Source: Actinomycetes bacterium
Lineage (GTDB): Bacteria; Actinomycetota; Acidimicrobiia; Spongiisociales; UBA4744
Assembly: GCA_024641205.1 (NCBI GenBank)
Contig: JAHEDM010000109.1
Span: forward strand, 1 to 7,636
Reading direction: 5' to 3'
Length of the DNA stretch: 7,636 bases
The notes under the pieces are model-generated. The model was not told where the DNA came from and searched no databases. It saw only the letters and a list, made by a program, of their open reading frames with translations. The translations under genes were made by a program, and so were the position numbers. Positions 1 through 5,594 of this stretch are shown here, one piece after another (the first letter of the stretch is position 1; every line of letters begins with the position of its first letter).

Positions 1-182
1 CCAACCGCAACAAGAGAACCCCCCGCGATCAACAGGTCCCGGGCCACCAGATAGGCACCACCTACCGTCAAGAGGAAACCCAGGATGGTCAAATGGGTCG
101 GTTTGAGACCCGTGGCGGCGAGTGCTCGACCCGCGATTTGAAGTGCGCCGCCGATCCGAGGACGGACCCTGGTTTCGATCAC
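1..182 (-). CDS. CDP-alcohol phosphatidyltransferase family protein, N-terminal part (runs off the left edge)
   Basis: Only the first 60 codons are inside the window. The visible protein starts VIETRVRPRIGGALQ and continues with TGLKPTHLTILGFLLTVGG (about residues 24-42), then a hydrophobic helix. The 'G-[LV]-x-P-x-x-[LV]-T' entry into the first membrane helix is typical of integral-membrane CDP-alcohol phosphatidyltransferases (PgsA, phosphatidylinositol-phosphate synthase and relatives), which join a CDP-diacylglycerol to an alcohol in phospholipid synthesis. The diagnostic DGx2ARx8Gx3Dx3D motif would lie beyond the window edge, so the family call rests on the N-terminus alone and the alcohol substrate cannot be named. 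The GTG start at 180-182 is chosen because AAGGAGGG (minus strand, 186-193) sits just upstream, while the overlapping ATG one base away is followed at once by TGA. The gene is transcribed divergently from the EF-G2 gene. Confidence 0.72.
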   Translation of the reverse strand, partial: MIETRVRPRIGGALQIAGRALAATGLKPTHLTILGFLLTVGGAYLVARDLLIAGGSLVAV

Positions 183-185
183 ATG

Positions 186-193
186 CCCTCCTT
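186..193 (-). promoter_or_regulatory. Ribosome binding site of the phosphatidyltransferase gene
   Basis: AAGGAGGG on the minus strand lies 3 nt before the GTG codon at 182-180. It decides the start, since the alternative ATG (184-182) reads ATG TGA and cannot be used. Confidence 0.6.
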
Positions 194-216
194 GGGGCTC
201 GGAAGGTACCACAGAG

Positions 217-245
217 TTCGAGGCCGGTTCCCGGCTCACTACAAT
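217..245 (+). promoter_or_regulatory. Candidate sigma-70-type promoter for the EF-G2 gene
   Basis: TACAAT at 240-245 matches the -10 consensus at five of six positions. A poor -35 (TTCGAG, 217-222) sits 17 bp upstream. Transcription would begin near 252 and give a leader of about 25 nt before the GTG start. The spacer contains a short GC-rich dyad, with CCGG at 224-227 and CCGG at 231-234 around a TTC loop and flanking partial pairing, which could be an operator or chance. The whole divergent region 183-276 is only 94 bp, so the promoter of the leftward gene must also lie here, but I see no convincing hexamers for it. Confidence 0.35.
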
Positions 246-265
246 TCGAACAAACTCGATTACCC

Positions 266-272
266 GAGGAGG
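266..272 (+). promoter_or_regulatory. Ribosome binding site of the EF-G2 gene
   Basis: GAGGAGG ends 4 nt before the GTG at 277. This supports GTG as the initiation codon. The P-loop begins only 13 residues later, as expected for the N-terminus of an EF-G family protein. Confidence 0.7.
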
Positions 273-276
273 TCCT

Positions 277-2331
277 GTGGTCCCGGAGAAGATCAGGAAC
301 GTTGTGCTGGTCGGTCATGGAGGGAGCGGTAAGACGTCGCTCGCCGAGGCCCTCCTCTTCACCGCCGGAGTTACCACCCGGGCAGGCCGGGTCGAGGACG
401 GCAACACAGTCACCGACTTCGAACCCGAAGAAATCGAGCGACAAATCTCGTTGAGCGTTGCACTGGCCTCCTTCACCTGGAAGGGCCACAAGGTCAACAT
501 CATCGACGCTCCCGGCTACGCAGGCTTTCTGGGCGATGCCCGGTCTGCGTTGCGTGCCGCCGACCTGGCCCTCTTCGTGGTATCCGGAGTGGACGGGGTG
601 GAAGTGCAAACCGAGATTCTCTGGGAGATGGCCACCGAAGAAGGCATCCCACGGGCCGTATTCATCAACAAACTCGATCGGGAGAGATCATCATACGCTC
701 GCACCTTGTCCGAACTGCATGAAGCGTTCGGTAAGAGAATCGCTCCGGTACACATGCCGATCGGCACCGAACATGACCTGTCGGGATTGATCCGCATGGT
801 TTCCAATCGAGCGCACATGTATTCCGGTGGGAACCCGATGGGCTCTCCCGCCGATCCACCCGCCGAGCTCGCCGCAACGGTTCAGGAAACCCACACCGCG
901 CTCGTCGAGTCGGTCGTTGAGACAGACGATGAGTTGATGGAGAAATACTTCGAAGGTGAAGAACCCAACCGTGAGCAGATGGTCGAGGTGATCCACCAGG
1001 GCATGCTGGAGAGCGAAGTCTTCCCAGTGCTGATCGGTTCCGCCACCAAGCTGATCGGCATCGATACCCTCGCCGACTTCATCGTCGATTTCGGCCCCAA
1101 CCCACTTGAACACTCCGCTCCGCCCCTGGCAGTCGGCGACGAGCTGGCCGTCGATCCGAATGGGCCGGCAGTGGCCTACGTGTTCAAGACGATTTCCGAC
1201 CCGTACGTCGGCCGCGTCTCTCTGTTTCGCGTGTTCTCCGGAGGAATCAAGGCCGACGACGAACTCGAGCAGGCCGGTCACGGAACCAAGCTGCGTATGC
1301 ACAACCTCTTCTTCATGCAGGGGAAAGAGCATCACGATGCCCCCGAAGTCGTCATGGGAGATATCGCCGCGGTAGCCAAGCTGGATTCGGTCGTAGCCGG
1401 GGACACCTTGCGCAGCCACGGAGCGAACGCCCAGCTGGCAAGGGTCCCTTTCCCGAAGCCGGTCATGAGCCTGGCGGTATTTCCCAAAGCGGCCCAGGAT
1501 GAGGAGAAGCTATCAACTGCTCTGGCGAGACTCGTCGATGAAGACCCCACCCTCGCGGTCGAACGAAGAGCCGAAACCAAGGAGACGGTGCTTTCCGGCC
1601 TGGGCGACACGCATCTCGATGTGACCGTCGCCCGCCTCGCTCGCAAATTCGGCGTTGATGTCGATACCGCCGTGCCAACCGTGCCGTACCGGGAAACGAT
1701 CACCGCCACCGCTGAGGCGGAAGGAAAACACAAAAAGCAGAGCGGCGGCCGCGGCCAGTACGGAGTGGCGTTCGTGAGGTTTGAGCCGCTTCCCCGCGGC
1801 TCGGGTTATGAGTTCGTCAACGGTATCAAGGGCGGTTCGATCCCCCGTCAATACATCCCGGCCGTCGACAAGGGAATTCAGGAAGGACTCGATCGAGGCA
1901 TTCTGGCCGGCTACCCGACCATCGATGTGCGAGCAACGGTTTTCGACGGCAAGTACCACGCCGTCGATTCGGATGAGTTGTCATTTCGAATGGCAGGCAT
2001 CTTGGCGGTTCGCGCCGCTGGAACCAATCTGCGGCCCGCCTTGCTCGAACCGATCGTCAAGGCAACGATCCGCGTTCCGGAGGAATACATGGGCGACGTG
2101 ATCGGCGATCTCAATGCCAAGCGAGGAAGAGTGCTCGGCATGGATTCGGATGGAAGGTTGCGGGTCGTTACCGCCGAGGTTCCGCTCGCCGAGATGCAGC
2201 GCTACACCATCGACCTGCGCTCCATCACCGGCGGCCGGGGCATATTCGAGCTGGAGTTCGATCACTACCAGGAAATGCCACAGAACGAGGCCGACAAGAT
2301 AATCGCCTCGGCCAAACGAGCAGAGGATTGA
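277..2331 (+). CDS. fusA2: Elongation factor G-like protein EF-G2 (FusA2 type)
   Basis: This is a full-length 684-residue translation GTPase with the five-domain order of EF-G. The G domain has the P-loop GHGGSGKT (13-20), DAPGY (77-81, G3), NKLD (131-134, G4) and GSAT (254-257, G5 region). Domain II is at about 297-385, domain III at 394-470, domain IV at about 471-590 with the loop SGGRGQYG (489-496), and domain V at about 591-668. EF-G moves tRNA and mRNA through the ribosome. Several features place this protein in the paralogous EF-G2 group. The catalytic His of the usual DTPGH motif is Tyr81. The switch I 'GITI' is QISL (56-59), with Ser in place of the Mg-coordinating Thr. DFEPEEIERQ replaces the usual DWMEQERERG. 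The domain IV tip histidine is kept (His561, in KYHAVDSDE). From memory, mycobacterial EF-G2 binds nucleotide but lacks ribosome-stimulated GTPase activity, and a similar limitation is plausible here. No rpsL, rpsG or tuf genes are adjacent, as they would be for the housekeeping fusA. The stop lies 85 bp before the first citrate synthase. I am confident of the family; the cellular role is unknown. Confidence 0.93.
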   Translation: MVPEKIRNVVLVGHGGSGKTSLAEALLFTAGVTTRAGRVEDGNTVTDFEPEEIERQISLSVALASFTWKGHKVNIIDAPGYAGFLGDARSALRAADLALFVVSGVDGVEVQTEILWEMATEEGIPRAVFINKLDRERSSYARTLSELHEAFGKRIAPVHMPIGTEHDLSGLIRMVSNRAHMYSGGNPMGSPADPPAELAATVQETHTALVESVVETDDELMEKYFEGEEPNREQMVEVIHQGMLESEVFPVLIGSATKLIGIDTLADFIVDFGPNPLEHSAPPLAVGDELAVDPNGPAVAYVFKTISDPYVGRVSLFRVFSGGIKADDELEQAGHGTKLRMHNLFFMQGKEHHDAPEVVMGDIAAVAKLDSVVAGDTLRSHGANAQLARVPFPKPVMSLAVFPKAAQDEEKLSTALARLVDEDPTLAVERRAETKETVLSGLGDTHLDVTVARLARKFGVDVDTAVPTVPYRETITATAEAEGKHKKQSGGRGQYGVAFVRFEPLPRGSGYEFVNGIKGGSIPRQYIPAVDKGIQEGLDRGILAGYPTIDVRATVFDGKYHAVDSDELSFRMAGILAVRAAGTNLRPALLEPIVKATIRVPEEYMGDVIGDLNAKRGRVLGMDSDGRLRVVTAEVPLAEMQRYTIDLRSITGGRGIFELEFDHYQEMPQNEADKIIASAKRAED

Positions 2332-2404
2332 GGAGGGAGAAGGAATCGAAACAGCGCACAACCGGCAAGGTCGGAAGTCGACCGGATGGTTGTGGCGGAT
2401 GCCG

Positions 2405-2411
2405 AAGGAGG
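2405..2411 (+). promoter_or_regulatory. Ribosome binding site that fixes the start of the first citrate synthase
   Basis: AAGGAGG ends 5 nt before ATG 2417. It favours this start over an in-frame TTG at 2390, which has no comparable Shine-Dalgarno sequence and would add nine unlikely residues (MWRMPKEAP). Confidence 0.75.
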
Positions 2412-2416
2412 CACCA

Positions 2417-3724
2417 ATGGCCCTACAGGAAGCACTCGCAGCCAAGATCGAAGCGTGGCGACCTCGCACGACGCGCTTGCTCAAAGAATTCGGTGATGTC
2501 AAGGTCTCCGAGGTCAACATGTCGCAAGCTATTGGGGGCGCACGAGGCGTCAGATGCTTGGTTACCGACATCTCCTATCTAGACCCCAATGAAGGCATAC
2601 GGTTCCGCGGGTACACAATCCCCGAAACACTGGCGCGGCTCCCCAAGGTGCCCGGCAAAGAAATGCCTTACGTTGAGGGCCACATCTACCTACTCCTGAC
2701 CGGGGATATCCCGACAGAAGAAGACGTGGCCGAGCTCGCCGCTGATATCCGAAGCCGAACCGGCGTCCCCGGGTATGTTTTCGACACTCTGCGCGCCATG
2801 CCGATCGACACCCACCCGATGACCATGTTCTCGGCCGGGATCCTGGCCATGCAACGCGAATCTGAGTACGTGAAGGCATATAACGAGGGTCTCGGAAAGA
2901 TGGATCACTGGCAGCCAACGCTCGAGGATTCCCTCAATCTGTGGGCCCGGCTTCCCGAACTGGGTGCGTTCATCTACCGCCTCAAGTACAAGGGCGATAC
3001 CCCGATAGCTTCCGATCCGAACCTGGATCTGGGTGGCAACTTCGCGCACATGATGGATATCGCCGACCCGTACGACGAGGTAGCTCGTCTGTACTTCATC
3101 CTCCACTCCGATCATGAGAGCGGAAATGTGAGCGCCCATGCCGGCCACCTGGTCGGTAGTGCGCTTTCGGATGTCTACTACTCGGCATCCGCCATGATCA
3201 ACGGTCTGGCCGGACCACTGCACGGTCTCGCCAACCAGGAAGTTCTGCGTTGGATGCAGGGCGTGATGGAGCAAATGGGCGGTCAGTTGCCTTCGGAAGA
3301 GAAGATGAAGGAGTTCGTCTGGGAAACGCTCAATTCCGGGCAGGTCATCCCGGGGTTCGGCCATGCCGTCCTCCGCAAGACCGATCCGAGATACTCCGAG
3401 CAGCGCAACTTCTGCCTGAAGTATCTGCCGGACGATCCGATCTTCAAGTTCGTTGACATGCTGTATCACATCGTCCCGCCGATCCTCGAGGAGCAAGGCA
3501 AGGCGAAGAACCCGTGGCCGAACGTCGACGCCCAGTCCGGCGTTATTCAGTGGCACTATGGTCTCCAGGAATACGATTTCTACACGGTGCTGTTCGGAAT
3601 CGGGCGCTCCATCGGCGTGCTCTCCAACATCATCTGGGACCGAGCCCTGGGATATCCCATCGAACGGCCCAAGTCGGTGACAACGGCCATGCTCGAAGAA
3701 GTGGCCGGCATAACCAGCGAATAG
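2417..3724 (+). CDS. Citrate synthase, mitochondrial/eukaryotic-like type
   Basis: This 435-residue enzyme condenses acetyl-CoA and oxaloacetate to citrate at the first step of the TCA cycle. Its sequence follows animal mitochondrial citrate synthase almost end to end, not the E. coli GltA pattern. Matching signatures are LDPNEGIRFRGYTIPE, LLLTGDIPTEEDV, HSDHESGNVSAH, GLAGPLHGLANQEVLRW, PGFGHAVLRKTDPRY, KAKNPWPNVDAQSG and ERPKS. Counting from ATG 2417, the catalytic residues are His269, His316 and Asp371, equivalent to His274, His320 and Asp375 of the pig enzyme. The oxaloacetate-binding His233, Arg397 and Arg417 are also present. The length equals that of the mature mitochondrial protein and there is no leader peptide. 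Such eukaryotic-like enzymes are known in some bacteria, for example Geobacter. The N-terminal beta domain of type II enzymes is absent. The gene probably shares a transcript with the EF-G2 gene upstream and is followed by a second, unrelated-lineage citrate synthase. Confidence 0.95.
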   Translation: MALQEALAAKIEAWRPRTTRLLKEFGDVKVSEVNMSQAIGGARGVRCLVTDISYLDPNEGIRFRGYTIPETLARLPKVPGKEMPYVEGHIYLLLTGDIPTEEDVAELAADIRSRTGVPGYVFDTLRAMPIDTHPMTMFSAGILAMQRESEYVKAYNEGLGKMDHWQPTLEDSLNLWARLPELGAFIYRLKYKGDTPIASDPNLDLGGNFAHMMDIADPYDEVARLYFILHSDHESGNVSAHAGHLVGSALSDVYYSASAMINGLAGPLHGLANQEVLRWMQGVMEQMGGQLPSEEKMKEFVWETLNSGQVIPGFGHAVLRKTDPRYSEQRNFCLKYLPDDPIFKFVDMLYHIVPPILEEQGKAKNPWPNVDAQSGVIQWHYGLQEYDFYTVLFGIGRSIGVLSNIIWDRALGYPIERPKSVTTAMLEEVAGITSE

Positions 3725-3742
3725 AACTGCACGCTCGGCTCT

Positions 3743-3769
3743 TCCGGGGACGTCGGTTGCGTCCCCGGA
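3743..3769 (+). terminator. Perfect 10-bp hairpin between the two citrate synthase genes
   Basis: TCCGGGGACG (3743-3752) and CGTCCCCGGA (3760-3769) are exact reverse complements around a 7-nt loop, TCGGTTG. The hairpin starts 18 nt after the stop of the first citrate synthase and ends 36 nt before the start of the second. No T-tract follows (TGTCGGGCGTG), so it is not a classical intrinsic terminator. It could be a U-less actinobacterial terminator, an RNA-processing or 3'-stabilising element, or a partial terminator that sets unequal expression of the two genes. Confidence 0.6.
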
Positions 3770-3790
3770 TGTCGGGCGTGTCGACCAACC

Positions 3791-3799
3791 GAAGGAAGG
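3791..3799 (+). promoter_or_regulatory. Ribosome binding site of the second citrate synthase
   Basis: GAAGGAAGG ends 6 nt before ATG 3806. An adjacent in-frame TTG at 3803 would leave only 3 nt, so the ATG is the better start. Confidence 0.6.
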
Positions 3800-3805
3800 T
3801 AGTTG

Positions 3806-5104
3806 ATGACACGACGGGAAGATGCGGTGCTGCGCGTCGGTGAACAGGAATACACGTTGCCGGTGATCGTTGGCAGCGAGGGAGAGATCGCCGTCGACAT
3901 CAACCGTCTACGCGGTGCGAGCGGCCTGGTCACCTTCGATCGCGGCTTCGCCAACACCGCGGAAACGAAAAGCGCCATCACCTTTCTGGACGGTGAGCAA
4001 GGCATCCTCCGCTATCGGGGTTACCCGATCGAGCAACTGGCCGAGCAGGCCACGTTCCTCGAAGTTGCCTATCTCCTCGCCAACGGTCGGCTCCCTTCCC
4101 GGCCTCAGCTCGACGACTACGCCGATGAGATCACGCATCACACCATGCTGCGCGAGGACATGAAGCACCTGTTCGAAGCCTTCCCGAAGGAAGCGCACCC
4201 GATGCACATCCTTGCGTCGGCCATCTCGGCCCTGGCCACCTACTACCCAGACGCGCTGGACCCCGGCGATCCCTGGGCAAAGGACATCAGTATGAAGCGC
4301 CTCTTGGCCAAGGTGCCGACGATGGTTGCCTGGTCCTTCAGATACGGTCGCAACCAGCCTTTTGTGTATCCGCGCAACGACCTGGACTACGTGGCCAACT
4401 TCCTCAACATGATGTTCTCCTTCCCGACCGAAAACTACGAGGTCGACCCAACCGTCTCCAAGGCGTTGAATGTGTTGTTCATTCTGCATGCCGACCACGA
4501 ACAGAACTGCTCGGCAACCACCGTGCGGGTGGTCGGGTCTGGCCACGCCAATCTGTTTTCTTCTGTTGCGGCGGGCGTTCATGCTCTTTCGGGTCCCCTC
4601 CATGGGGGAGCCAATCAGGGTGTCGTCGAGATGCTGGAGAGCATCGTCGGTGCCGGGGGTGGCATCGGGCCGTTCGTACAGCGCGCCAAGGACAAGGACG
4701 ACCCATTCCGACTGATGGGGTTCGGTCACCGGGTCTACAAGAACTTCGATCCTCGCGCCCAGATCATCAAACGCTACGCCCAGGAAGTCCTCGCCAAACT
4801 CGACACGGCCGATCCGCTCCTCGAGGTGGCGATGCAACTCGAAGAGGTTGCACTCGGGGACGACTATTTCATCGAGAAGAAGCTCTACCCGAATGTTGAT
4901 TTCTACTCAGGCATCATCTACCGGGCTATGGGTTTTCCAACCGAGCTCTTCACGGTTCTCTTTGCCATCGGCCGGTTACCGGGCTGGATTGCGCAATGGC
5001 ACGAGATGCAACAAGACCCGACCACCAGAATTGGACGCCCGCGCCAGATCTACGTAGGCGAACCAAAGCGAGACTGGGTGGCGATGGAAGACCGGAGTGC
5101 GTAG
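3806..5104 (+). CDS. gltA: Citrate synthase, bacterial type II (GltA-like)
   Basis: This 432-residue protein is a standard bacterial citrate synthase. It has the N-terminal small beta domain of type II enzymes (about 8-60, with LPVIVGSEGEIAVDINRLR and GFANTAETKSAITFLDGEQG). The core follows: GILRYRGYPIEQLAE (67-81), HADHEQNCSATTVR (228-241), GPLHGGANQG (263-272), LMGFGHRVYKNFDPRA (303-318), KKLYPNVDFYSG (358-369) and GRPRQIYVG (410-418). The catalytic residues are His266, His308 and Asp365, matching His264, His305 and Asp362 of E. coli. It makes citrate from oxaloacetate and acetyl-CoA. A 2-methylcitrate synthase is less likely because the length and N-terminal domain fit type II citrate synthase, and no prpB or prpD gene is adjacent. 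It lies 81 bp after the mitochondrial-type enzyme on the same strand. Its TAG stop is the first edge of a 7-bp tandem repeat and lies 3 bp from the stop of the convergent gene. Whether it is NADH-regulated cannot be read from the sequence. Confidence 0.96.
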   Translation: MTRREDAVLRVGEQEYTLPVIVGSEGEIAVDINRLRGASGLVTFDRGFANTAETKSAITFLDGEQGILRYRGYPIEQLAEQATFLEVAYLLANGRLPSRPQLDDYADEITHHTMLREDMKHLFEAFPKEAHPMHILASAISALATYYPDALDPGDPWAKDISMKRLLAKVPTMVAWSFRYGRNQPFVYPRNDLDYVANFLNMMFSFPTENYEVDPTVSKALNVLFILHADHEQNCSATTVRVVGSGHANLFSSVAAGVHALSGPLHGGANQGVVEMLESIVGAGGGIGPFVQRAKDKDDPFRLMGFGHRVYKNFDPRAQIIKRYAQEVLAKLDTADPLLEVAMQLEEVALGDDYFIEKKLYPNVDFYSGIIYRAMGFPTELFTVLFAIGRLPGWIAQWHEMQQDPTTRIGRPRQIYVGEPKRDWVAMEDRSA

Positions 5105-5128
5105 TACTCAGTACTCAGTACTCAGTAC
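5103..5128. repeat. Heptanucleotide tandem repeat, AGTACTC x 3.7
   Basis: Three exact copies of AGTACTC (5103-5109, 5110-5116, 5117-5123) are followed by AGTAC. The array covers the 3-bp gap between two convergent genes. It supplies the last two bases of the plus-strand TAG stop, and it encodes the last residues and TGA stop of the minus-strand protein. Each unit contains the palindrome AGTACT, so the transcript of either strand can fold into short stems (for example 5103-5108 with 5117-5122). On the minus strand the unit reads GTACTGA. Because 7 is not a multiple of 3, a run of it puts TGA in every frame within 21 nt. Confidence 0.85.
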
Positions 5129-5590
5129 CGGTTCCTCGAACGGCTCACCCAACACGGCTCCGCTGACCGCGTCAACCCGTACCAGACCGCGCCTGACCGG
5201 CGGGTCGTCCGCCTCATAGACCAAAACGTGCCAGACGGGCCGGGATCTCCACCCTTCGAAGGTCACCGCCGCCGAAGCGTGGCCGACCGGGAAAGACACT
5301 TCCCGACCAGCAGAGGCCAGGGCCTCCTCGGCGGTCGTATTCAGCTCCCAGGCGGACAAGAAGTGGAACAACCCGATGACGGCGAGTACGCCGGCCAGCA
5401 CGTACAGACCGGCAGGCAACCCGAGGGCTGCCCCGAGCGCAGCGAGAACGGCTCCGGCCCCGAAGAACATTCCGGAGGTCCGCCGCCGGGTCGGGCTCGG
5501 GAACTCGTACGGTCCGGCCACAGTGGAATCGAGATCCTCCGGAACTCCTTCCGCGTCTGCCAGTTCCCGGGGGATCTCGATGCCGTCCAT
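5108..5590 (-). CDS. Small membrane protein with two transmembrane helices and a PepSY-like C-terminal region
   Basis: I do not recognise a named family for this 160-residue protein. The N-terminus (1-37) is polar and acidic with proline and ends in a basic patch, PTRRR. Two hydrophobic helices follow (about 39-57 and 60-80) with a short Gly-Leu-Pro turn, so both ends should be on the same side, probably the cytoplasm given the arginines before helix 1. The C-terminal part (about 95-155) contains a Trp-Xaa-Val strand (PVWHVLVYEA) and then VRRGLVRVDAVSGAVLG. That layout resembles the end of PepSY-type domains, but the match is weak. The ATG at 5590-5588 begins 4 nt after the stop of the RND gene with no strong Shine-Dalgarno sequence of its own, so translation is probably coupled. 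An upstream extension of the frame would overlap the RND gene and is unlikely. The last codons (VLSTEY-stop) come from the heptamer repeat. Confidence 0.72.
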   Translation of the reverse strand: MDGIEIPRELADAEGVPEDLDSTVAGPYEFPSPTRRRTSGMFFGAGAVLAALGAALGLPAGLYVLAGVLAVIGLFHFLSAWELNTTAEEALASAGREVSFPVGHASAAVTFEGWRSRPVWHVLVYEADDPPVRRGLVRVDAVSGAVLGEPFEEPVLSTEY

Positions 5591-5594
5591 GAAC

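Noticed and set aside
244..261. Possible actinobacterial LexA (SOS) box near the EF-G2 start, from the TCGAAC half-site
   Set aside because: The second half-site reads TCGATT instead of GTTCGA at the required spacing, so the 6-4-6 pattern is not met.
691..1419. A 242-codon minus-strand open frame inside the EF-G2 gene
   Set aside because: It is a shadow of the conserved EF-G2 frame, with no recognisable motif and no plausible neighbour arrangement.
2369..2383. Small hairpin GGTCG-GAAGT-CGACC between the EF-G2 and first citrate synthase genes
   Set aside because: A stem of only 5 bp with no T-tract is easily found by chance in GC-rich DNA and is too weak to call a terminator.
3908..4837. A 309-codon open frame on the minus strand opposite the second citrate synthase
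   Set aside because: It lies wholly inside a well-supported gene. Long antisense frames are expected from GC-rich codon usage, and its translation shows no recognisable domain.
3806..5104. Second citrate synthase as a 2-methylcitrate synthase (PrpC) of a propionate pathway
   Set aside because: It has the N-terminal type II domain and full citrate synthase length, and no methylcitrate dehydratase or methylisocitrate lyase gene is nearby.
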